Part shown: positions 21,789 to 29,232 of the stretch, piece after piece | Layout: each line of letters begins with the position of its first letter | How positions within the stretch are numbered: position 1 is the first letter of the stretch | Source of the DNA: Prochlorococcus sp. AG-347-J22 | Lineage (GTDB): Bacteria; Cyanobacteriota; Cyanobacteriia; PCC-6307; Cyanobiaceae | Length of the DNA stretch: 35,837 nucleotides | Reading direction: 5' to 3' | Assembly: GCA_003279005.1 (NCBI GenBank) | Contig: QCBY01000012.1 | Location: 1-35,837 of the forward strand | Notes under the pieces: generated by a model | Seen by the model: the letters and a program-made list of their open reading frames with translations, nothing else | What the model was told of the DNA's origin: nothing | Database searches by the model: none | Position numbers and translations under genes: made by a program

Positions 21789-23180
21789 TTAAATCTTAAA
21801 AAATATTTTTATAAATTTCATTATTTTTTCATAAGGAGGATATCTAAAATCTAAATCAAATAAAAAACTTCTATAAGTGATGGATTTTTGATTTGAGAAA
21901 TTTTTAAAACCCTCTTCTCCATGAAATTTACCCATTCCACTTTTCCCTACTCCACCAAATGGCAAATTTGGAATAAGAACAGGCAACATAACATCATTAA
22001 TACAAATACTGCCTGAACTTGTGACTTTTGAAATATGATCATGGATTTTTTTGTTTCCTCCGAAAATATAGATTGCTAAAGGTTTTGAAGATTCATTAAT
22101 TTTTTTTAATACTGAATATTTATTTTCAATTTTAATTACTGGAAGAAGAGAGCTAAATAATTCTTTTTGAATAATATTTTTTTCCTCTAACTTAACTTTT
22201 AAAATTGTGGGCGATATTTTCATCCTTTTTTTACTATAAATCCCCCCGAATAATATACGTTTTTCTTTTTTGTATCTTTTGAGTAGTTCTGAAGATTTTG
22301 AATATTGTTCTTTTTGTAATTTAGATAAGTTTTTTGAAGTTATTGGATTTTTACCATAAAAAATAGTGATAAATTTCTTCAATTCTTCTACTAATTGAGT
22401 TTCAATTTCCTTTTCAACAAATATGTGATTAGGCGCCATGCATGACTGTCCTGAATTAAAAAACTTACCCCATACAATTCTTTTTGCTGCAATTTTTAAG
22501 TTCGCATTTTTGAAAATAATAACTGGATTTGTTCCGCTAAGCTCAAGTGTTATTGGAGTTAAGTTTTTTGAAGCTGATTTCATAATAGATTTTCCTGTCT
22601 CAGTACTTCCTGTGAAAAAAATATGATCGAAATTTTGTTCTACTAGTTTTATTGAATCTTTATAATCTCCTTCGATAGTTAATAAGGTGTCCTTTTGGAA
22701 ATATTTATCACATAAGTTTTTTATTAGTTTTGATACGGAAGAACATTTTTCTGATGGTTTCATTACTGCAGTATTTCCTGCAGAAAAGATATTAACTAGA
22801 GGCTTTAAAAGATATAACAAGGGATAATTATATGGACCTAAAATCAAAACGCACCCAAGAGGTTCGTAGGTTACTTTTGAGAATGATGGAAAAAAATATA
22901 TTGGAGTTATTACCCTTCGTGGTCGTATCCATGATCTAAGATTCTTCTTTATTAAAGAAATTTCTTCTTTAACTAAAAGAATTTCTGAAAGCGCTTCAAT
23001 TTCTGATTTACCGAGATCAAAGAAAAGAGCTTTTATTATTTCTTTTTTATTCTCATCTAAAAGTTTAGAAACCTTATTGATCTGGTTTATTCTCCAATTA
23101 ATGCTTTCTGTTTGACCAGTAATTACTTTGTTTTTTAATTTCTCGATATTTGCTTTATAGGATTTATCTAAACTATTCAT
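21789..23180 (-). CDS. Aldehyde dehydrogenase (class 3-like)
   Basis: The enzyme oxidises an aldehyde to a carboxylic acid with NAD(P)+. The 463 residues show the GPYNYP motif (115-120, Asn118 the oxyanion residue), ELSGTNP with catalytic base Glu213, FFNSGQSCMAP with nucleophile Cys247 and a C-terminal LPFGGVGKSGMGKFHGEEGF. The class 3 pattern and a hydrophobic C-terminal end (IMKFIKIFFKI) suggest membrane association, as in fatty-aldehyde dehydrogenases. It could act on fatty aldehydes of lipid turnover or hydrocarbon synthesis, which is inference. It is divergent from the rhomboid gene. Confidence 0.88.
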   Translation of the reverse strand: MNSLDKSYKANIEKLKNKVITGQTESINWRINQINKVSKLLDENKKEIIKALFFDLGKSEIEALSEILLVKEEISLIKKNLRSWIRPRRVITPIYFFPSFSKVTYEPLGCVLILGPYNYPLLYLLKPLVNIFSAGNTAVMKPSEKCSSVSKLIKNLCDKYFQKDTLLTIEGDYKDSIKLVEQNFDHIFFTGSTETGKSIMKSASKNLTPITLELSGTNPVIIFKNANLKIAAKRIVWGKFFNSGQSCMAPNHIFVEKEIETQLVEELKKFITIFYGKNPITSKNLSKLQKEQYSKSSELLKRYKKEKRILFGGIYSKKRMKISPTILKVKLEEKNIIQKELFSSLLPVIKIENKYSVLKKINESSKPLAIYIFGGNKKIHDHISKVTSSGSICINDVMLPVLIPNLPFGGVGKSGMGKFHGEEGFKNFSNQKSITYRSFLFDLDFRYPPYEKIMKFIKIFFKI

Positions 23181-23305
23181 CCAGAAAAATTTTTATTTCA
23201 TAGTTAATATATCAGATAAATAATATTAAATATCAAAAATTATTTATACTAACTTAGCGATATAGTTTTTTTATAAATAGTATAAAAATTAAATTATATT
23301 TTATT

Positions 23306-23887
23306 TTGAAAAAAATAAATAAAGAAGTTCAGTTTATTATTCCTTCTTTTTTATTTGCTTTATTATTTATAGTTGTTAATTTTAAAAGGTTTGTATTGAT
23401 TTCTGATCTTTCATATTGGTCAAGTAATATTTTAAATCAGCCTTATAGGATATTAAGTTATAGTTTTGTCCATAAAGATTTCAATCATTTAATATCTAAT
23501 TTATTTGGAATAGTTGTAATTAGATATTGTTTTATAAATTTGAAGTTGAAGAATAAATATCTTTTCTTTTATCTAACGATTTTGTTAATACCAATACAAA
23601 CTTTTAGTTTATTCATTATTGATAATTTTTTATTTTATGATCCTAATCATTTACTTATTGGTTTTAGTGGAATTTTATTTGGTGTATTTTCCTTTATTTT
23701 GCTCTCTTCTATTTATGGCAAAGAATATATTTTTAACATCTTTATTGGCTTAAAAAAGAACTATGAAATTAAGAAAATTATGACTATTTTTTTGTCTTTT
23801 GGTATTGTGTATTCTTTTTTGCCTGGAATTAGTTTTTCTGGACATCTAATAGGTATATTGAGTGGATTTTTTATTTTTTTTCTTTGA
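23306..23887 (+). CDS. Rhomboid-family intramembrane serine protease
   Basis: Rhomboid proteases cut single-span substrate proteins within the membrane. The 193 residues contain HKDFNHLISN with the conserved H-x4-H-x3-N (His56, His61, Asn65). They also have the GFSG motif with candidate nucleophile Ser121 and the second-catalytic-site GHLIG with His180. About six hydrophobic segments are present. The start is TTG at 23306; no nearer ATG is in frame. Ser/His catalytic residues are complete, so it is predicted active. Very low GC and poor conservation elsewhere. Its substrate is unknown. Confidence 0.85.
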   Translation: MKKINKEVQFIIPSFLFALLFIVVNFKRFVLISDLSYWSSNILNQPYRILSYSFVHKDFNHLISNLFGIVVIRYCFINLKLKNKYLFFYLTILLIPIQTFSLFIIDNFLFYDPNHLLIGFSGILFGVFSFILLSSIYGKEYIFNIFIGLKKNYEIKKIMTIFLSFGIVYSFLPGISFSGHLIGILSGFFIFFL

Positions 23888-23974
23888 AGTGAGAAAATGC
23901 CGTTCCTTAGCATTAATTAAACTAACAATCTTAAAGTTTTAAAAGTTCTAATTTCTTTAGTTAAGATAATATTA

Positions 23975-24865
23975 ATGAAAAAAACTTTTTCTATCAGATT
24001 AATATCTAATAATGAAATTCAGAAAGTTACTGATTGGGCAAGGTTAGAGGGGTTTGCTCCAGGATTTGATGACATATCAATTTATAAAAATACTGATAAA
24101 AAAGGAGTATGGGTTGGATGTATTGATGACAATCCTATAGGTTCTATCGCTTGTGTTAAATATAATTCTTGCTATGGATTTATAGGTTTATTCATCGTAA
24201 AAAAAGAATTCCGTAATATGGGTTATGGAGTAAAACTATGGAAACATGCATTAAATTACTTGCAAAATGTTGATTGCATTGGTTTAGAAGCGGCTCCAAA
24301 TAGATTAGATGATTATCAAAAATGGGGTTTTAAAAAATCCTCAATAACCAATAGATGGAAATTAGAGGGTATCCAAGATTTGCCATATAGTTCTTTTTAT
24401 AAAGATGAAAATAATGCTTTTAAGGTTGTCCCTGGTAATCAGATTCCCCCTGAATCTGTCTTAATATATGACTCTCAACGAGAACCTAGTCCCAGGCCAC
24501 ATTTCTTGAGAGATTGGCTGAATGATTCTTTTGGAAACGTTAGTGCTCTTGTTGATAATAATGGCATGTGTCATGGTTTTGGGCGGATAAGACCTTGCAT
24601 GCTTCAGGATAAGACACAAGGATGGCGAATAGGCCCTCTTCTGGCTGATACACCACCCTTAGCAGAATTACTTGTAAGAAAATTAGTTAGTAATTTAGAA
24701 GCTGAAATATTGTTGGACTGCTCAAGTCTCAATCCTTATGCAAATTATCTTTTATCTAGTATGGGGTTTAAAGAAATTTCAAAAACTTATCGAATGTATA
24801 AAGGTATTCAACCTTCATGCCCAATGAATCAGGTATATGGGCTTGCTTGTCTCGAGTTGGGCTAG
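23975..24865 (+). CDS. GNAT-family N-acetyltransferase
   Basis: The 296 residues contain an N-terminal GNAT domain (about 5-130) with the acetyl-CoA P-loop pattern R-N-M-G-Y-G at 80-85 and the preceding FIGLFIVKKEF strand. A second, less certain domain (about 150-290) resembles the C-terminal acetyltransferase-like domain found in YitH-type proteins, with the GFGRIRP and RIGPLLADTP segments. The substrate cannot be named, perhaps an amino group on a small molecule or protein. It stands alone on the plus strand between the rhomboid gene and DUF3104. Base composition is like its neighbours. Confidence 0.85.
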   Translation: MKKTFSIRLISNNEIQKVTDWARLEGFAPGFDDISIYKNTDKKGVWVGCIDDNPIGSIACVKYNSCYGFIGLFIVKKEFRNMGYGVKLWKHALNYLQNVDCIGLEAAPNRLDDYQKWGFKKSSITNRWKLEGIQDLPYSSFYKDENNAFKVVPGNQIPPESVLIYDSQREPSPRPHFLRDWLNDSFGNVSALVDNNGMCHGFGRIRPCMLQDKTQGWRIGPLLADTPPLAELLVRKLVSNLEAEILLDCSSLNPYANYLLSSMGFKEISKTYRMYKGIQPSCPMNQVYGLACLELG

Positions 24866-24911
24866 TCTTTAGAAACCTTTAAGACTTTTGCCTTATTCGG
24901 TTTCGAGAAAG

Positions 24912-25166
24912 TCAATCCTCAGCGGTTTTTAATATTCTTTTTACGGTATCTGCATTGATTATTATGATCTCTCCATTATCAATATTTGCCACTTGAAATA
25001 AGGTCCATGAATTTGGATTCCTTGCTCCTCCTATACAGTCAATCACTTGCCCAACCCAATATTCATGGCAACAGTTTTGAGTATTATCTGAAGCTATTCT
25101 CTCTTTAATTACTACATAATCACCAGGCTTGACGATAAGAAATTCATAAGCTTCTGAACAGGTCAT
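24912..25166 (-). CDS. DUF3104 family protein
   Basis: This is a small cyanobacterial protein of unknown function, 84 residues. Family features are VKPGDYVVIKE near 12-22, the WVGQVIDCIGGARNP block near 37-51 and LFQVANIDNGEIIIINADTVKRIL near 57-80. The layout looks like a small beta-barrel (SH3-like) with a basic end, but no function is known. It runs tail to tail with the GNAT gene, 46 bases away. The family is mostly restricted to marine picocyanobacteria. Confidence 0.75.
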   Translation of the reverse strand: MTCSEAYEFLIVKPGDYVVIKERIASDNTQNCCHEYWVGQVIDCIGGARNPNSWTLFQVANIDNGEIIIINADTVKRILKTAED

Positions 25167-25392
25167 AGCATAAAAGAAAGAACTTTAATAGTACAAATAT
25201 ACTATGTAATCTGTATTAGTGCCCCTAGTGTCAAAACGCTATTTATTATATTAATTATATAAAAATTATAAATTTAAAAACCAAAAAGCAATCTATTAAA
25301 ATTGAAAATACATATGGACTTATAACAAATATCTAAATCTATAAATTATGGTTTTATCAAAATGAGAATAAATAAAAAAAGAAGATTTTCTG
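25167..25392. other. AT-rich gap without a supported gene
   Basis: These 226 bases between DUF3104 and the Hli-like frame hold no ORF longer than about 20 codons on either strand, no tRNA and no hairpin terminator I could fold by eye. They probably contain the promoter for DUF3104 and possibly an unmapped small RNA. Confidence 0.5.
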
Positions 25393-25527
25393 TTAAATTA
25401 AAATATATTTAAGTTGGTCGAGGATGTCAGTATGACTAGAAACTAATTTTGTAAATATTAGATAAACTAAACCGATCATTGCTATCCTTCCGTTTAGTTT
25501 TTCTAATTGTTTTAAATTCTTAAACAA
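25393..25527 (-). CDS. Diverged high-light-inducible-like protein, 44 aa
   Basis: The frame runs from a TTG to TAA and encodes 44 residues with EKLNGRIAMIGLVYLIF at 9-25. This matches the chlorophyll-binding helix of Hli/ELIP proteins (E-x2-N-G-R-x-A-M-x-G). The usual tail after the helix, often T-G-Q-x, is replaced by KLVSSHTDILDQLKYILI, so the protein is diverged or degenerate. An in-frame stop lies just upstream; the only common start codon before the motif is the TTG. Hli proteins protect photosystems and bind free chlorophyll. Expression is not shown by sequence. Confidence 0.5.
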   Translation of the reverse strand: MFKNLKQLEKLNGRIAMIGLVYLIFTKLVSSHTDILDQLKYILI

Positions 25528-25669
25528 TATTTGTTTTGTATCTAAATAAAACTTAGCGATTTATCGTTATAAAAAAGTATCGATTGTTTCTAAAAGGAAA
25601 AGATATTTTAATTTTGAATAATTATGAAATTTGTTTAAGCAAAATATAAATAAAATAATATTAAAAAAC

Positions 25670-25807
25670 TTAAAGCCATCCCTCTTTCATTTTTAAATAA
25701 AGTTGTTCAGTGTCCGCAGAATAGATGCTGCTCTCTTGATATGATTGCTGTTGCTGCTGTTGCTGCTGTTGAGTAGATTCTCTTTTTTGAGTTTGAACTT
25801 CGCTCAT
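25670..25807 (-). CDS. Small glutamine-rich protein, 45 aa
   Basis: An ATG frame of 45 residues starts MSEVQTQKREST, continues with nine consecutive Gln (coded by mixed CAA and CAG) and ends with YSADTEQLYLKMKEGWL. The Gln run contains CAG/CAA triplets that could slip during replication. The ends are not repetitive and look protein-like, so it is probably expressed. Function unknown. It lies between the Hli-like frame and another small membrane protein, all on the minus strand. Confidence 0.55.
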   Translation of the reverse strand: MSEVQTQKRESTQQQQQQQQQSYQESSIYSADTEQLYLKMKEGWL

Positions 25808-25927
25808 TAAACCATTAAAAATTCATGTGTTAATTCTCTCATATTTAAAGCTTTTTTTGTTTAATTCAATTCTTAAATTTTATTTAAATTTTATTTAATC
25901 TAATATTTTGCCTGTTCTAGGGAGAAA

Positions 25928-26029
25928 TTACTTAGCAGTATTAGTTTTGGCATATAAGAATTGAACTTCCCAATAAACTATTCCTAGAAAAATTGCACTT
26001 GCAAGAAGAATCTCAGAGATGGTCAGCAT
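25928..26029 (-). CDS. Single-helix membrane protein, 33 aa
   Basis: The 33-residue frame MLTISEILLASAIFLGIV then YWEVQFLYAKTNTAK has one hydrophobic helix (about 6-19) and a basic C-terminal end. Tiny one-helix proteins are common photosystem or NDH subunits in cyanobacteria, but this sequence does not match a PSI, PSII or b6f subunit that I recognise. Another ATG overlapping the start gives only CTATGC followed by a stop, so this ATG is the natural choice. Confidence 0.5.
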   Translation of the reverse strand: MLTISEILLASAIFLGIVYWEVQFLYAKTNTAK

Positions 26030-26174
26030 AGCATTGTAGTTACTAAATTAATTTTCGTATCAATTTACACATAATGCAATAGGTACTATTTACATTTTAA
26101 ATTTTGAAAAAATTTTAAGCAGTTAAATAAGCCTTTAAATAATATAAACTTAAAAATAGTATCTAAAATCTTTC

Positions 26175-26609
26175 GTGGGAAATTCTATAAACTTATTCAT
26201 TTTGATACCCTTAATACCAATGGTTATGGCTTTATTTATATTAATTCTATTAGTAAGTTTCAATAGAACAATTAATAGACTAACCAAACCAGTAAGCTTT
26301 CTTGTAGTCTTTTCTTTAATAAGCTCTGCTCTGATAAGTTTATATCTCTATTTAAAAAAAATTGAAGGGGAATTGTTTCTATCTAGTTATCTAAAGATCT
26401 TTGAAAATAGAAATTTAGTACTTCATTTAAGTTCTTTGACTGAAAAATTCACAATATGCTTTACGGTAATTATGGCAATAGTAATAGGAGTGCTTTTTTA
26501 CAAATTGCCAAGACAAAAAGGTTATGTGTCATTGTTGATAGGGATTAGTTTAATTTCTTCTTCAATAATATTTGCAGTAATGCTTCTAGATTTTTCAGTC
26601 TTAATTTAG
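26175..26609 (+). CDS. Membrane protein, resembles start of NDH-1 chain 5
   Basis: The 144-residue frame starts with GTG at 26175 and has about four hydrophobic helices. FILIPLIPMVMALFILILL at 8-26 resembles the N-terminal PLxPLxGAL helix of NdhF/NdhD-type proton-pumping subunits, but the rest is unlike NDH-1 and the protein is less than a third of that length. It may be a relict fragment or a separate small protein; an ATG 16 codons on is an alternative start. Its stop overlaps the PTOX stop on the other strand by four bases. Confidence 0.5.
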   Translation: MGNSINLFILIPLIPMVMALFILILLVSFNRTINRLTKPVSFLVVFSLISSALISLYLYLKKIEGELFLSSYLKIFENRNLVLHLSSLTEKFTICFTVIMAIVIGVLFYKLPRQKGYVSLLIGISLISSSIIFAVMLLDFSVLI

Positions 26610-27115
26610 GATTGAGTTATCATCGCGAGGGCTTCATTAAGTTCTTCGACGTGATTAAATTCGTCTTGTGCAATTTCTTTTATTTTTAGATCATCTGGGT
26701 GATTTTTTAAGTATTTTGTATAAGTATTAAATGCATGCTCTTCAATTTTAATGTTTACGTCATAAGCATTAGTTGGAGAACAAAAATAATAAATAACCAT
26801 AATCCAGTAATAGATAAGTACAAGATGCCTTGCTAAAAATCTATCGATCCAAAACTTATCTCCACCTCTTTTCTCCATTTCTTTTAGATGCTCTGTTTCG
26901 TTAATTGCTTGATAAAAATGTTCTTTCATTAAAAACATTGTCGCGTCATTTTTTATTCCAAGTGATTCTTTGAAATGAAGAACAGATAAAAAAGCAAAAT
27001 AAGGTGATCTAGCTATAACTTCTAATACCCAAAACCTCTGTAAATGCCTATCTGAATAAATAAAGTCAAGTAATTTAACTGTGTTATTAAGAATAAATGA
27101 GTTCAGATTTTTCAT
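26606..27115 (-). CDS. Plastoquinol terminal oxidase (AOX/PTOX family)
   Basis: PTOX moves electrons from plastoquinol to oxygen, relieving over-reduction of the photosynthetic chain. In 169 residues the diiron ligands are Glu32 (in VLEVIARSPYF), Glu73 with His76 (NETEHLKEM), Glu126 (EEHAFNTY) and Glu152 with His155 (DEFNHVEE). The interfacial membrane segment (LVLIYYWIMVIYY) lies near 98-110. All six expected ligands are present, so the enzyme should be active. Presence in a high-light Prochlorococcus-type genome fits its role under iron-limited or high-light conditions. Both flanks hold small unknown frames. Confidence 0.92.
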   Translation of the reverse strand: MKNLNSFILNNTVKLLDFIYSDRHLQRFWVLEVIARSPYFAFLSVLHFKESLGIKNDATMFLMKEHFYQAINETEHLKEMEKRGGDKFWIDRFLARHLVLIYYWIMVIYYFCSPTNAYDVNIKIEEHAFNTYTKYLKNHPDDLKIKEIAQDEFNHVEELNEALAMITQS

Positions 27116-27281
27116 AAGGAAACTTTCTCTTCTTCTTAAGTATAATTACTCAATTAGTTTGCGTCTATGCTTTTACGTTTTAATTAACTAGAAATTAATA
27201 TTTTTAAATTTTACGCAAATCAGAATTAAGTCTTGAAAAAATTTTTTTTTAATGCATATTTTGGATAGTTAAATTTTTTAA

Positions 27282-27422
27282 ATGACTCCAACAGAAAAGA
27301 TTGCCAATGCTAAAAAAAGAATAAATGAGTTAGAGAGACTTATTGAATATTGGGATAATTCAGAAGAAAATGATGTTAATAAAATTGATTTTGAATTCAA
27401 TGAAGATAAGGTTGCAGCATAA
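27282..27422 (+). CDS. Small acidic protein, 46 aa
   Basis: A 46-residue ATG frame, MTPTEKIANAKKRINELE followed by RLIEYWDNSEEN and an acidic end. The first half (about 5-25) has the pattern of an amphipathic helix, the second is disordered-looking. No family recognised. It begins 166 bases past the PTOX start, on the opposite strand, and the frame is longer than the small chance frames around it. Confidence is limited by length. Confidence 0.45.
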   Translation: MTPTEKIANAKKRINELERLIEYWDNSEENDVNKIDFEFNEDKVAA

Positions 27423-27577
27423 TTGGTTTGAGTTAAGGGTTGAGTCTAATTTTAAATATTTAGGAGATTATTTATAAGTTAAATATTCATATTCTGCATG
27501 TTGTCTTTAATTAGAGCATTTAAACCTATTTTCAAAATTCAAAATTACAAATAATCTTATTAGATACTTTGCTTTTT

Positions 27578-27691
27578 ATGAATACATTTTCTAATAAATA
27601 CTTATTCCCTATTAAATGGTTGCCTTGGATATTTTGGGCGATAATTGTAGTTTTTAGCGTTTATTTATTCACTAATGCATGGATAAATTAG
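27578..27691 (+). CDS. Single-helix membrane protein, 37 aa
   Basis: The 37-residue frame starts MNTFSNKYLFPIKWLPW, then a hydrophobic helix IFWAIIVVFSVYLFT (about 18-32) and a short end. A positive N-terminus and one helix suggest an inner- or thylakoid-membrane micro-protein. Function unknown. It follows the 46-aa acidic frame on the same strand by about 155 bases. Confidence 0.5.
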   Translation: MNTFSNKYLFPIKWLPWIFWAIIVVFSVYLFTNAWIN

Positions 27692-27706
27692 AGATTAAAT
27701 AATTCA

Positions 27707-28015
27707 CTAACTCCTTTTAATCCAATTAGATGAACCTCCAAACCAGTCAGATAAATCATCTTTATTTGGATTAAAATGATCTTCTCTGTTTAGGCCATCA
27801 ATTCCTAAAGATTGCAATAAGCCATCAATACTAAATTCACTTTGTAGTCCATGTCTTCTAATGCTATTAGCCTTTTTTAGCCATAGAGATATTATCGAAC
27901 TGTGTTTTGCATATTTTTCAATATATATTCTCTCTTTTAATGAAACTTCTTTATCTAAAGAAATCCTTCTTATTATTTCTTGAATTTTTAATCTTTTTTG
28001 ATTACTTAAAAGCAT
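27707..28015 (-). CDS. Conserved hypothetical protein, 102 aa
   Basis: The 102-residue protein is basic in its first 50 residues (QKRLKIQEIIRRISLDKE) and continues with RRHGLQSEFSIDGLLQSLG and an end rich in Asp, Trp and Ser (DDLSDWFGGSSNWIKRS). The N-terminal half is predicted helical. No domain is recognised. Codon usage is like neighbours and the length is beyond chance for this AT content, so it is a probable gene of unknown role. It converges with the plus-strand 37-aa frame, 15 bases apart. Confidence 0.7.
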   Translation of the reverse strand: MLLSNQKRLKIQEIIRRISLDKEVSLKERIYIEKYAKHSSIISLWLKKANSIRRHGLQSEFSIDGLLQSLGIDGLNREDHFNPNKDDLSDWFGGSSNWIKRS

Positions 28016-28306
28016 GAGATAATTAATAATTAAATTTTTAATGATTCTTACTTATTAAATATCTTGTCGTTATTAATTTCAAGAAATTGCGCTTTTTTAA
28101 AGGTTTTTTGGCGATATTGGTTTGGAATTGCTCAAATAAGGAGTTATTAGGTCTTTTATGATACAAAGAAGGACATGAGAATCTTACCAATTCCACTACA
28201 TAGATAAAAAGTTCTAAAGTGTTTTACAAAGAATAATGACTTATTAAAAGAAACTATTGCCAAATATCATTTCGGCATTATCATTAGTACAAATGTATTA
28301 ATAGAA
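28016..28306. other. Gap with tRNA-like D-arm motif only
   Basis: In this 291-base gap the minus strand contains TAGTGGAATTGGTAAGATTC (around 28180-28200), which can form a GAAT/ATTC stem like a tRNA D-arm. I found no matching anticodon arm, T-arm or acceptor stem, so it is not annotated as a tRNA. No ORF above about 10 codons begins here. Confidence 0.35.
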
Positions 28307-28504
28307 ATGAAAATTTTTTCTTCCTCGCCATACGCTGCATTTAATCCCAAGGAGTGGAACTCATTATCGAGAACAAATTATAAGTTCTCTAATACGCCCA
28401 TTAAAATTCAAAAAAAGTATTTTAGTGTCTTTAAAAAAAAATCTACAAAAAAAGTTCTTGAAAACAAGGATTTACCTAAACAAATACAAATCGCTTTTAT
28501 CTAA
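28307..28504 (+). CDS. Lys-rich hypothetical protein, 65 aa
   Basis: A 65-residue ATG frame that opens MKIFSSSPYAAFNPKEWN and has a long basic end (FKKKSTKKVLENKDLPKQ). It shows no hydrophobic helix, no signal sequence and no known motif. It lies upstream of the better supported 99-aa gene on the same strand, with a gap of 90 bases. It may be a real lineage-specific gene or a chance frame. Confidence 0.45.
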   Translation: MKIFSSSPYAAFNPKEWNSLSRTNYKFSNTPIKIQKKYFSVFKKKSTKKVLENKDLPKQIQIAFI

Positions 28505-28594
28505 TTAATAATTTCAACTAATACTTTTTTGCTGAAAACTATTTTAAGACTCCCTATTGTTTGTTAGATTAATAAAAATACTAAAGGTTTTAAT

Positions 28595-28894
28595 TTGTCT
28601 GTAGATCCTGAACTTTTGAAAGAAGTTACTAAAGAACTTTGGAATACTGTTAAAAAACTAAGGCCAGAAATTGATAGGCAAACTCGCCTTCAATTAGTTT
28701 TAAAGGCCTTATTAACTATTGGTGATCTACCAGATCAAATGCAAGCTGCAATGGTGGTAGGAGTTTGTGCTGAAATGGATAAAAGCGATATTGAAAATAT
28801 TGATACTAATTCTTCAAATCAAGATGGAGGTGGATCTAGTTCAATTGATACTTCTACTGGACGTAAAGTAGTTAGGAGAAGTTCAGCAAAATAA
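28595..28894 (+). CDS. Conserved cyanobacterial hypothetical, 99 aa
   Basis: The frame begins with TTG at 28595 (MSVDPELLKEVTKELW...), with no ATG nearby. Residues 1-60 look like a compact helical domain (RPEIDRQTRLQLVLKALL, DLPDQMQAAMVVGVCAEM). The C-terminal 35 residues are Ser/Gly/Asp-rich and end in a basic KVVRRSSAK. Conserved-looking protein of unknown function; the helical half is what one expects of a real cyanobacterial family. It converges with the next minus-strand frame, 16 bases apart. Confidence 0.7.
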   Translation: MSVDPELLKEVTKELWNTVKKLRPEIDRQTRLQLVLKALLTIGDLPDQMQAAMVVGVCAEMDKSDIENIDTNSSNQDGGGSSSIDTSTGRKVVRRSSAK

Positions 28895-28910
28895 AAATTT
28901 CTTAAGAATG

Positions 28911-29114
28911 TTATCCTTTAACTTTTTTAGAATTGTTTTTAGAGACTCTAAGAAAAAGAAAATATGAAATTACTAATAAAAGCGGTACAAAAATAGAATG
29001 TAAAGTCATCATTAATTCTGTTTGACTCATTCCTATAAGACTTGATTTGCTCGGTAACTGTTCTGACCATGTACCAGCTAAATGCCATGCTTGAGGGATA
29101 GATAAGAAAAACAT
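28911..29114 (-). CDS. Small membrane protein, 67 aa
   Basis: From the ATG at 29112-29114 the 67 residues read MFFLSIPQAWHLAGTWSEQ, then a helix LHSIFVPLLLVISYFLFLR and a Lys-rich C-terminal end. An upstream ATG at 29162 would add 16 residues, MDDNLYLYITFSYKIY; I prefer the later one, with the hydrophilic segment directly behind it. One C-terminal membrane helix. Conserved pattern with SQTELMMTLHSIF, but unassigned function. Confidence 0.6.
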   Translation of the reverse strand: MFFLSIPQAWHLAGTWSEQLPSKSSLIGMSQTELMMTLHSIFVPLLLVISYFLFLRVSKNNSKKVKG

Positions 29115-29232
29115 ATAAATCTTATAAGAAAAAGTTATATACAGATAAAGATTATCATCCAAAAAATAAATTGCTTTTTTTCTTCTTATTTCTTAACTAA
29201 ACAATTTTTTTAATTAAAAAAGTCGAATACTT

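Noticed and set aside
26175..26609. Naming this gene ndhF
   Set aside because: It is far shorter than NdhF and only its first helix resembles the NDH-1 chain 5 start.
28130..28210. A tRNA-like sequence on the minus strand with a D-arm pattern
   Set aside because: No acceptor pairing, anticodon arm or T-arm could be found, so it is probably chance or a decayed fragment.
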